Source of the DNA: Microvirga ossetica
GTDB taxonomy: Bacteria; Pseudomonadota; Alphaproteobacteria; Rhizobiales; Beijerinckiaceae
Assembly: GCF_002741015.1 (NCBI RefSeq)
Contig: NZ_CP016618.1
Span: 434,001-498,000 of the forward strand
Reading direction: 5' to 3'
DNA length: 64,000 nucleotides
The notes under the pieces are model-generated. The model was not told the origin of the DNA. It worked only from the letters and a program-made list of their open reading frames with translations, and searched no databases. The position numbers were made by a program, and so were the translations under genes. Positions 54,959-62,706 of the stretch are shown here, piece after piece (the stretch's first letter is position 1; every line of letters starts with the position of its first letter).

Positions 54959-56962
54959 ATGCAACTCCAGACGGCTGACAACGGCTTTGATCTTGTTCTC
55001 GACGGAAGGCTCATCCTGCGCCATCGCAGCGATGCACCGTGCCTTTTCGTGGGGCAGGGTGACGCCCGGATGGACATGTACCACGGCAATTTCGACATCG
55101 AGGACTATGTTATCGAACGGACGCCGCTCGCCCATGCGGTCGTGTCGGGCACGGAGATCGCCTTCTCGGCCGCTCCGGACCAGCCGGTTCGGGTCATGCT
55201 CAACGTGTCGGGCGATGGGCGAAACGCCGTCGTAGCTTTCCATTCGGCGGATCAGTCGATCAACCGCGTCTGGCTGCGCGTTAAGGCCGACAAGGACGAG
55301 CATGTCTGGGGCGGCGGCGAGCAGATGTCGTATTTCGACATGCGCGGCCGTCGGTTCCCGCTCTGGACCTCAGAGCCTGGTGTCGGGCGCGACAAGACGA
55401 CGGAGATCACCTTCAAGTCGGATGTGACCGGCAAGTCGGGCGGCGACTACTGGAACACCAACTATCCGCAGCCGACCTATCTCTCCTCTCGGCGCTATGC
55501 GCTGCATGTGGAGACCACGGCCTATTCGGCTTTCGATTTCCGGAAAGACGATTTCCACGAAGTGGAGATCTGGGCCGTCCCGGAACGGATCGAGTTCACG
55601 TCACGCCCGACCTTCGTCGCTCTCGTCGAGGCCATGTCTGAGCGCTTCGGACGCCAGCCGCCGCTGCCGGACTGGGTCTATGGCGGCGCGATCATCGGCC
55701 TGAAGGACGGGGCGAACTCGCTCGACCGTCTTGAGGCCATCATTGCGGCCGGCACGAAGGTGTCGGGCCTCTGGTGCGAGGATTGGGTCGGCCTGCGCCA
55801 CACCTCCTTCGGGGCACGCCTGTTCTGGGACTGGAAGGCGAACGACGATCGCTATCCGGGGCTGCGCCAGCGCATCGCCGAGCTGGAGGATCGCGGCATC
55901 CGCTTCCTCGGCTACGTCAATCCCTACCTCGCCGTTGACGGCTCTCTGTTCCCGGAGGCGGAAGCCGCCGGCTATTTCGCGACGGACGAGAACGGCAACA
56001 CCGCCCTGGTGGATTTCGGCGAGTTCGATTGCGGCGTCGTCGACTTCACCAATCCGGATGCTGCCGCATGGTTCGCCGAGCGGGTGATCGGCCAGAACAT
56101 GCTCGATTTTGGCCTCTCCGGCTGGATGGCCGATTTCGGAGAATACCTGCCGATCGACGTCAAGCTAGCCAATGGAGTCGATGCGAAGCTGATGCACAAT
56201 GCATGGCCGACGCTCTGGGCCGAGGTGAATGCCCGCGCGGTGGAAAGCCGGGGCAAGACGGGCGAGGCCATGTTCTTCATGCGCGCCGGCTTCACGGGCG
56301 TTCAGAAACACTGTCCCCTCCTGTGGGGCGGCGACCAGTCGGTCGATTTTACCCGCCACGACGGGCTCGTGACGGTGATCTCGGGCGCGCTCTCGTCGGG
56401 GCTCCTCGGAAACGCCTATCACCATTCGGACATCGGCGGTTATACGAGTCTCTTCGGCAATGTCCGCACGGCGGAGCTGATCATGCGCTGGGCCGAGATG
56501 GGTGCCTTCACGCCCGTCATGCGCACTCATGAGGGCAACCGTCCGCGCGATAACCTGCAGATCGATCATGACCCGCAGGTGCTTGCGCATTTCGCGCGGA
56601 TGACGAGAGTTTATGTGCACCTTGTTCCCTATCTGAAATCTCTCGTGGCGGAGGCTTCCGCTCAAGGGCTCCCGGTCCAGCGGCCCCTGTTCCTCCATTT
56701 CGAGCACGATGCCCGGACCTATGCCATCCAGGACGCCTATCTCTACGGCCCCGACCTGCTCGTCGCCCCTGTTTGGCAAGCCGGGAAGATGGAGTGGAGC
56801 ACCTATCTTCCGGAAGGCGCCGAGTGGGTCCATGTGTGGTCCGGCCGGACATTCGTCGGAGGACACGAGGCCACGGTGCTGGCGCCCTTCGGCGAGCCCC
56901 CAGTGTTTTACCGGGCGGCCTCGAAGTTCGCAGAGCTGTTTGCGGGCCTGAGGAATTTCTGA
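54959..56962 (+). CDS. yihQ: Sulfoquinovosidase (GH31, YihQ family)
   Basis: A 667-residue GH31 enzyme similar along its length to E. coli YihQ: HVWGGGEQMSYFDMRG, FPLWTSEPGVGRDK, MMRTHEGNRP-like VMRTHEGNRP and a shared C-terminus. Nucleophile Asp 392 lies in WMADFGEYLP and acid/base Asp 459 in WGGDQSVDF. The sulfonate-binding set reported for SQases is complete in the Agrobacterium form: Lys 249 (IIGLKDG), Glu 274 (WCEDW), Arg 287 and Trp 290 (FGARLFW), and Tyr 495 (HHSDIGGY). Spacings equal those of YihQ from Glu 274 on. There is no signal peptide, so it is cytoplasmic. It cleaves alpha-sulfoquinovosides such as sulfoquinovosyl glycerol to sulfoquinovose and glycerol. It is the anchor for interpreting the cluster. 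Confidence 0.93.
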   Translation: MQLQTADNGFDLVLDGRLILRHRSDAPCLFVGQGDARMDMYHGNFDIEDYVIERTPLAHAVVSGTEIAFSAAPDQPVRVMLNVSGDGRNAVVAFHSADQSINRVWLRVKADKDEHVWGGGEQMSYFDMRGRRFPLWTSEPGVGRDKTTEITFKSDVTGKSGGDYWNTNYPQPTYLSSRRYALHVETTAYSAFDFRKDDFHEVEIWAVPERIEFTSRPTFVALVEAMSERFGRQPPLPDWVYGGAIIGLKDGANSLDRLEAIIAAGTKVSGLWCEDWVGLRHTSFGARLFWDWKANDDRYPGLRQRIAELEDRGIRFLGYVNPYLAVDGSLFPEAEAAGYFATDENGNTALVDFGEFDCGVVDFTNPDAAAWFAERVIGQNMLDFGLSGWMADFGEYLPIDVKLANGVDAKLMHNAWPTLWAEVNARAVESRGKTGEAMFFMRAGFTGVQKHCPLLWGGDQSVDFTRHDGLVTVISGALSSGLLGNAYHHSDIGGYTSLFGNVRTAELIMRWAEMGAFTPVMRTHEGNRPRDNLQIDHDPQVLAHFARMTRVYVHLVPYLKSLVAEASAQGLPVQRPLFLHFEHDARTYAIQDAYLYGPDLLVAPVWQAGKMEWSTYLPEGAEWVHVWSGRTFVGGHEATVLAPFGEPPVFYRAASKFAELFAGLRNF

Positions 56963-56965
56963 GCG

Positions 56966-57736
56966 ATGTCTGTCGCGGACCTCATCGGCTTTCTCGTGCT
57001 GACAGGCGCTGCCGCCTATGCACAGACCCTGACGGGCTTCGCCTTCGGGCTCATCACCATGGGTGGGGTGGGGTTGACCGGGCTGCTGTCGCTGCCGGAT
57101 GCCGCCATGATCGTGAGCGTGCTGACGCTCGTGAACGCCACGCAGATGCTCCTGAAAGGATGGCGCGATGTGGCTTGGCGCGAGTTCGGCTTCGTCATGG
57201 CTGCCAGCATTCCATTGCTCTTCGTCGGATACTGGCTGCTGGAATGGCTCGCCGGAACGCAAGCCGATGTCCTGCGCCTGATCCTCGGTTTCGTGATCAT
57301 CGTCTCCAGCCTGCAGCTGGCGCGCAAGCCTGAACCTTTGGCGAAGCGGTCGAAGGACGGGTCGTTTCTTTTCTTCGGTGCCATTGCGGGCCTGATGGGG
57401 GGAATGTTCTCAACGGCGGGTCCGCCGCTCGTCTATCATTTCTACCGTCAACCGATGCCGCTCGTGACGGTGCGGGAATCGCTCGTCACTGTCTTCGCGC
57501 TCAATGCTGTGTTCCGGATCGGCCTCGTGGTGCTCTCCGGCAATCTGCCGTCCGGTTCCACGCTCACGGGCCTCCTCGCCATCCCCAGCGTCATGGGCGC
57601 GACCTATGCGGCGCGCCGCTGGCCACCTCCTGTATCGCCGATCACGATGCGCCGCATCGTATTCATTCTCCTTTTCCTCTCGGGCGTGTCGCTCGGAGCG
57701 CCTGCCGTCATTCACCTTCTCGGAGCCTCAAGATGA
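56966..57736 (+). CDS. TauE/SafE-family membrane exporter
   Basis: A 256-residue protein with about eight hydrophobic helices in two repeats. The TauE motifs are TGFAFGLITMGGVGLT in the first repeat and AGLMGGMFSTAGPPLVYHFY in the second. TauE-family proteins are proposed exporters of sulfite, sulfoacetate or other organosulfonates and recur in sulfonate-degradation clusters. Here it most likely releases 3-sulfolactate. It starts 3 bp after the sulfoquinovosidase stop and overlaps the following stub by ATGA. Confidence 0.85.
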   Translation: MSVADLIGFLVLTGAAAYAQTLTGFAFGLITMGGVGLTGLLSLPDAAMIVSVLTLVNATQMLLKGWRDVAWREFGFVMAASIPLLFVGYWLLEWLAGTQADVLRLILGFVIIVSSLQLARKPEPLAKRSKDGSFLFFGAIAGLMGGMFSTAGPPLVYHFYRQPMPLVTVRESLVTVFALNAVFRIGLVVLSGNLPSGSTLTGLLAIPSVMGATYAARRWPPPVSPITMRRIVFILLFLSGVSLGAPAVIHLLGASR

Positions 57737-57936
57737 CCGTTCATGCAAAGCCCGTGGAGCGCTGTGTTCTGGCATTGAAGACCCCGCCCTTGCTGGTGGG
57801 ACAGGCCTATGTAGCCGGCGCGTGGATCGATGCCCCAAATGGCAAGACATCAAGGGCCTCCTCGAATTCAAATACCTTTGCCTCGCCGGGCTGTAAGGCC
57901 CTGAACCGGATCATGGAAGGAGGAATGCATGGCTGA
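57733..57936 (+). pseudogene. N-terminal stub of a GabD-like aldehyde dehydrogenase (lost sulfolactaldehyde dehydrogenase?)
   Basis: The first about 36 codons end in LVGQAYVAGAWIDAPNGKT, the standard N-terminus of succinate-semialdehyde-dehydrogenase-type ALDHs (LxxQxYVxGxWxDAxxGxT). After codon 37 homology disappears and the frame ends inside the start of glpK, having supplied its GGAGG site. Cofactor and catalytic domains (about 440 residues) are missing. The ATG overlaps the exporter's stop, so this gene was part of the sulfo-ED operon, where a GabD-like sulfolactaldehyde dehydrogenase is expected. Confidence 0.72.
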
Positions 57937-59419
57937 TTTCGTGCTGGCTCTCGACCAGGGCACCACATCGTCTCGCGCCATCGTGTTCGATGGCACCTAC
58001 AGGATCCGCGGCCTTGCACAACGCGAGTTCCCCCAGATCTATCCGAAACCCGGCTGGGTCGAGCACGATCCTCAGGATCTCTGGCACACGATTGTGGAAA
58101 CCATGCGATCCGCCCTGGCGGATGCGGGATTGGCCGCCTCAGACATCGCGGCCATCGGCATCACCAACCAGCGCGAGACCGTCGTTCTCTGGGACCGCAC
58201 GACGGGACGCGCCATTCATCATGCCATTGTCTGGCAGGATAGACGCACGGCGGATCTCTGTGCCGCGCTGAAGGCCGATGGGTCTGAAACGCTGATTACC
58301 GATCGGACGGGACTGCTCGCTGACCCGTACTTCTCTGCCACGAAGATCGCCTGGGTTCTGGACAATGTCGAAGGCGCGCGGGCCCGCGCCGAACGCGGCG
58401 AACTTGCCTTCGGCACGGTCGATACATGGCTACTCTGGCATCTCACCGGCGGTCGTAGGCACGTCACCGATGCGACCAACGCGTCACGAACGATGCTGTG
58501 CAACATTGACACGGGCGAGTGGGACGAGGATCTGTTGCGCCTGTTCCGGGTGCCGCGCGCCATCCTGCCCGAAATCAAGGACTGCATCGACGATTTCGGC
58601 ACAACGGATCAGGGTCTCTTCGGCGTGGCGATCCCTATTCGGGGCGTAGCCGGCGACCAGCAGGCGGCCACCGTGGGACAGGCCTGCTTCACGCCTGGGA
58701 TGATGAAGTCCACCTATGGCACGGGCTGCTTTGCCCTTCTCAACACAGGGCATGAGCGCGTGCCCTCGAAGAACCGTCTGCTGAGCACCATCGCCTACCG
58801 CATCAAGGGGCAGACGACCTATGCGCTCGAAGGCTCGATCTTCATCGCCGGAGCAGCCGTTCAATGGCTGCGGGACGGGCTCGGCATTCTCCAGCATGCG
58901 GACCAATCGGGATCGTTCGCGGCGCAGGCCGACCCGCAGCAGGAGGTCTTTCTCGTTCCCGCTTTCACCGGCCTCGGCGCACCATGGTGGCAACCCGATG
59001 CACGTGGAGCGCTCTATGGCCTCACGCGCAACACGGGTCCTAATGAGATCGCCAGGGCGGCGCTGGAATCCGTGTGTTTCCAGACGCGGGATCTACTCGA
59101 TGCCATGCGTCAGGACTGGTCGGCCGCAGCCGACACGGTTCTTCGCGTCGACGGCGGCATGGTGGCGAGTGATTGGACGATGCAGCGCCTCGCCGACATT
59201 CTGAACAGTCCTGTCGACCGGCCGGTCATTCTCGAAACGACCGCCCTAGGTGCGGCCTGGCTGGCCGGATGCGGCGCCGGAGTCTGGCCCGAAAGCGAGG
59301 GGTTTGCCAGCAGTTGGCGAGCCGATCACCGGTTCGAGCCGTCGATGGCCGACGGCGAGCGGGAGCGGGCTCTCGCCGGCTGGCGGCGCGCCGTACAACG
59401 GACGATCTGGCAGGGTTAG
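57929..59419 (+). CDS. glpK: Glycerol kinase
   Basis: A 496-residue FGGY kinase: [13 protein letters not shown] at the N-terminus, [59 protein letters not shown], and the C-terminal [12 protein letters not shown]. It phosphorylates glycerol to sn-glycerol 3-phosphate. It starts at ATG behind GAAGGAGG, overlapping the dead ALDH stub. With glpD it would recover the glycerol released by the sulfoquinovosidase. No glpF or glpR lies next to it. Confidence 0.95.
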   Translation: MADFVLALDQGTTSSRAIVFDGTYRIRGLAQREFPQIYPKPGWVEHDPQDLWHTIVETMRSALADAGLAASDIAAIGITNQRETVVLWDRTTGRAIHHAIVWQDRRTADLCAALKADGSETLITDRTGLLADPYFSATKIAWVLDNVEGARARAERGELAFGTVDTWLLWHLTGGRRHVTDATNASRTMLCNIDTGEWDEDLLRLFRVPRAILPEIKDCIDDFGTTDQGLFGVAIPIRGVAGDQQAATVGQACFTPGMMKSTYGTGCFALLNTGHERVPSKNRLLSTIAYRIKGQTTYALEGSIFIAGAAVQWLRDGLGILQHADQSGSFAAQADPQQEVFLVPAFTGLGAPWWQPDARGALYGLTRNTGPNEIARAALESVCFQTRDLLDAMRQDWSAAADTVLRVDGGMVASDWTMQRLADILNSPVDRPVILETTALGAAWLAGCGAGVWPESEGFASSWRADHRFEPSMADGERERALAGWRRAVQRTIWQG

Positions 59420-59458
59420 CCGCCCGTGCTGACAGCATTGCATCCGAAAGGGATCGCT

Positions 59459-60994
59459 ATGTCTCATTTAGAGTTCGACATCGTGGTGATCGGCGGCGGC
59501 ATCAATGGCTGCGGCATCGCCCGTGACGCGGTCGGGCGCAGCTACAGCGTCCTTCTCGCCGAAATGCAGGATCTGGCCAGCGGGACATCATCGGCCTCCA
59601 CCAAGCTGATCCACGGTGGGTTGCGTTACCTTGAGCATTATGAATTCCGCCTGGTCAGGGAATCTCTGATGGAGCGCGAGGTGCTTTGGGCGATGGCACC
59701 CCACATCATCTGGCCACTCCGCTTCGTCCTGCCTCATCACCGGGGCCTGCGGCCGGCCTGGCTCCTGCGGCTCGGTCTGTTCCTGTACGACCATATCGGC
59801 GGCCGGGAGCTGCTTCCGAAGACGCGCACCTTAGATCTTACGCGCGATCCGGCCGGGAAGCCCCTGCGCAGGGGATATGCCAAGGCGCTCGAATACTCGG
59901 ACGCCTGGGTGCAGGATGCTCGGCTTGTCGCCCTCAATGCGCGAGATGCCGCGGACCGGGGCGCCGAGATCCTGACGCGAACGAAAGTGACCCGGCTCCA
60001 GCACCGCGACCGCGGATTTCTGGTCGAACTCACGGATCAGGAAACGGGGCAGATCCGCGAGGTGACGGCAAAGCTCGTCGTGAACGCTTCCGGACCATGG
60101 GTCGATCAGGTTCTCCGTCAATCGACTGGTACGAACGAGCGCCATGTCCGGCTCGTCCAGGGCAGCCATATCGTGGTCCGGAAGCTGTTCGATCACGACA
60201 AATGCTACATCTTCCAGAACAAGGACAACCGCATCATCTTCGCCATTCCCTACGAGGACGATTTCACCTTGATCGGAACGACCGACCGGGATTTTGGCGG
60301 GAGCCCCGACAGGGTACAGATTTCAGGCGAGGAAATTGCCTACCTGTGTGCGGCGGCATCCGAGTATTTCGAGCGTGGCATCACGCCCGGCGATGTGGTC
60401 TGGACCTATTCCGGTGTTCGTCCCCTTTACGACGATGGTGCGTCGATGGCTCAGGAAGCCACCCGGGACTATGTCATCAAAGTCGACGGAACGGCCCAGG
60501 ATGGCGCCATCATCAACATCTTTGGCGGAAAGATCACCACCTATCGGCGTTTGGCTGAATCTGTCCTGGAGAAGATCGAAGTGGTGCTCGGCGCCCGCGG
60601 GGCCGCGTGGACGGCTGGGGCGACGCTGCCCGGAGGCGACTTCCCCGTCCAGGGATTCGAAGCCTTGGTCTCTCAACTCAAGAAGGAGGCACCTGATGTC
60701 CCTGAAGCAACGATCCGCCGTCTTGCTCGCAACTATGGGACGCGGGCCCGGCAAATCCTTGGGGCCAAGGGAGAACTAGGACGGATCTTCGACGCAGATC
60801 TCGGCGAAAACGAGGTTGACTACCTGATGGATCAGGAATGGGCACGAGATGTAGAGGATGTCTTGTGGCGCCGCTCAAAACTGGGCCTCAGGTTCTCGCC
60901 TGATAAGACGGCTGCCCTCACAGCCCATATGAAAGCGCGCTTAACCGCGCGTGATAGGGCAGGCAAAAGCACTAGCAACAGCGGATACTTTTAA
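59459..60994 (+). CDS. glpD: Aerobic glycerol-3-phosphate dehydrogenase
   Basis: A 511-residue FAD enzyme: IVVIGGGINGCGIARDAVGR for FAD, DLASGTSSASTKLIHGGLRYLE, LVQGSHIVVRK, IGTTDRDFGG, YSGVRPL and INIFGGKITTYRRLAE. It oxidises glycerol 3-phosphate to DHAP at the membrane, passing electrons to quinone. It starts at ATG 59459 after AAAGGGA, 40 bp downstream of glpK. DHAP enters central metabolism, giving three usable carbons per glycoside. Confidence 0.95.
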   Translation: MSHLEFDIVVIGGGINGCGIARDAVGRSYSVLLAEMQDLASGTSSASTKLIHGGLRYLEHYEFRLVRESLMEREVLWAMAPHIIWPLRFVLPHHRGLRPAWLLRLGLFLYDHIGGRELLPKTRTLDLTRDPAGKPLRRGYAKALEYSDAWVQDARLVALNARDAADRGAEILTRTKVTRLQHRDRGFLVELTDQETGQIREVTAKLVVNASGPWVDQVLRQSTGTNERHVRLVQGSHIVVRKLFDHDKCYIFQNKDNRIIFAIPYEDDFTLIGTTDRDFGGSPDRVQISGEEIAYLCAAASEYFERGITPGDVVWTYSGVRPLYDDGASMAQEATRDYVIKVDGTAQDGAIINIFGGKITTYRRLAESVLEKIEVVLGARGAAWTAGATLPGGDFPVQGFEALVSQLKKEAPDVPEATIRRLARNYGTRARQILGAKGELGRIFDADLGENEVDYLMDQEWARDVEDVLWRRSKLGLRFSPDKTAALTAHMKARLTARDRAGKSTSNSGYF

Positions 60995-61074
60995 TTTCAA
61001 GATTTAGCTTGGCTTCGCATCAGAACAGGCTGCCCATCTAAGTGCGAACAACCAAACGAAACATGGAGGCTGTA

Positions 61075-62550
61075 ATGGCGACGCGCCTGAGCAATGCCAT
61101 AACCGACCATCTCCCACCAAGCGTTCGACGCCCCCGCTATGACAGGAGAGCCGTCGCCACTGGGATCGTTCATCTTGGTGTGGGGGCGTTCCATCGGGCG
61201 CACCAAGCCGTCTATACGGACGATATTCCAGCTCAGGATCCGCGTTGGGGAATTGTGGCTGCAAGCCTACGCAGCCCGGAAACCTACGATGCACTCGCGC
61301 CCCAGGACAGCCTCTATACCGTTTCAGTGCGATCACAGGCCGAGGAAGACTTGCGTGTGGTTGGCGCTATCCAGCGTATCATCGTCGCACCAAGAGCTCA
61401 GGATGATCTTTTGGACGTGATGACCGATCCGCAGACCCGAATTGTGTCCCTCACAGTGACCGAGAAGGGCTATTGCCACGACCCAGCGACTGGTGCCCTG
61501 AACGAAGCCCACCCGGATGTCGTGCATGACCTCGCCCATCCTGGCGCTCCGCGGTCTGCTCTCGGCTTCATCATTGAAGCGTTGCGCCGCCGCCGGGCGA
61601 AAGGTGTGCCGCCGTTTACAGTACTCTCCTGTGATAACCTCCCGTCGAACGGCCGAACCGTGCGGCCGGTCCTCACCCGATTTGCGGAACTTGGCGATCC
61701 CAAATTCGAACGCTTCGTGGCGGATGAGGTCTCCTGTCCCTCGACCATGGTTGACCGGATCGTTCCCGCGACAACAGACGAAGATCGTAAGCGGATTAGC
61801 AATGCCCTGAGCGCGAGCGATGCTTGGCCGGTCGTGACCGAGCCTTTCACGCAATGGGTGATCGAGGACCGCTTCCCGCAGGGACGGCCAGCCTGGGAGA
61901 GGGCGGGCGCCGAGTTCGTGGCCGACGTCGAGCCCTACGAGCACATGAAGCTCAGGCTGCTCAACGGAAGCCACTCGACCCTCGCCTATCTCGGCTATCT
62001 CTCCGGCTACGAAACTATCGCCGTCACCATGGCCGATCCCGCCTTCGTTAGGCTGATTCAGGGGCTCATGGACGAGGAGGTCACTCCCACGCTCCAGATG
62101 CCGCTTGGAGCGGATCTGATCTCGTACAAGCGGGCGCTCATCGAGCGCTTCAAGAACCCGGCCCTGAAGCACCGGACTTGGCAGATCGCGATGGACGCTT
62201 CGCAGAAGCTGCCGCAGCGCCTCCTGGGTACGGTGCGCGACCGGCTGCGCGAGGGTGCATCCTTCGATCGGCTCGCCCTCGGAGTTGCGGCTTGGATGTG
62301 CTATGTCACGGGCGTGGATGAGAAAGGCGCGCCCATCGACGTGCGCGATCCGATGGCAGCAAGGCTGCGGGAGCTGGCTCAGTCCGCAGGGGGCTCCGCC
62401 GAGCGCTTGGCAGAGGAGCTGTTCGTTGTGCGTGAAATTTTCGGGGATGATCTTCCCAAGGACCCGCGCTTCACTGGCGCTGTGACGAATGGCCTAAAGA
62501 GCCTGTACGAGAAAGGCGCCAAACGAACCGTTACCAATCTTCCAGGCTGA
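61075..62550 (+). CDS. uxuB: Mannitol dehydrogenase-family oxidoreductase (fructuronate reductase-like)
   Basis: A 491-residue long-chain polyol dehydrogenase: IVHLGVGAFHRAHQAVYTDD (NAD site), SLTVTEKGY, SCDNLPSNGR, and the catalytic K-x5-N-x2-H motif in MKLRLLNGSHS. The family includes mannitol and arabinitol dehydrogenases and fructuronate reductase (UxuB). With uxaC and uxuA in the same island, D-fructuronate to D-mannonate is the likely reaction. It starts at ATG 61075 behind GGAGG, 80 bp after glpD. Confidence 0.87.
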   Translation: MATRLSNAITDHLPPSVRRPRYDRRAVATGIVHLGVGAFHRAHQAVYTDDIPAQDPRWGIVAASLRSPETYDALAPQDSLYTVSVRSQAEEDLRVVGAIQRIIVAPRAQDDLLDVMTDPQTRIVSLTVTEKGYCHDPATGALNEAHPDVVHDLAHPGAPRSALGFIIEALRRRRAKGVPPFTVLSCDNLPSNGRTVRPVLTRFAELGDPKFERFVADEVSCPSTMVDRIVPATTDEDRKRISNALSASDAWPVVTEPFTQWVIEDRFPQGRPAWERAGAEFVADVEPYEHMKLRLLNGSHSTLAYLGYLSGYETIAVTMADPAFVRLIQGLMDEEVTPTLQMPLGADLISYKRALIERFKNPALKHRTWQIAMDASQKLPQRLLGTVRDRLREGASFDRLALGVAAWMCYVTGVDEKGAPIDVRDPMAARLRELAQSAGGSAERLAEELFVVREIFGDDLPKDPRFTGAVTNGLKSLYEKGAKRTVTNLPG

Positions 62551-62661
62551 TGAAAACGATGACCAGAGGAGATCAACGAACTAGCCTTTGTTTCGATCAG
62601 CATACCCATCCCGTCGGTTCGCCTCGCCGAGATGATTGAGACAGATAGACACCGATGAAAT

Positions 62662-62685
62662 CTGTCGCGCTGACGCAAGCGACAG
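62662..62685. terminator. Hairpin between uxuB-like and gapN-like genes
   Basis: CTGTCGC at 62662-62668 pairs with GCGACAG at 62679-62685 across a 10-nt loop in the 156-bp gap. There is no T-run. It could terminate the upstream operon or shape the leader of the next gene, whose AGGAGA site follows at 62694. Confidence 0.4.
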
Positions 62686-62706
62686 GAACAGATAGGAGAT
62701 ACAGAA

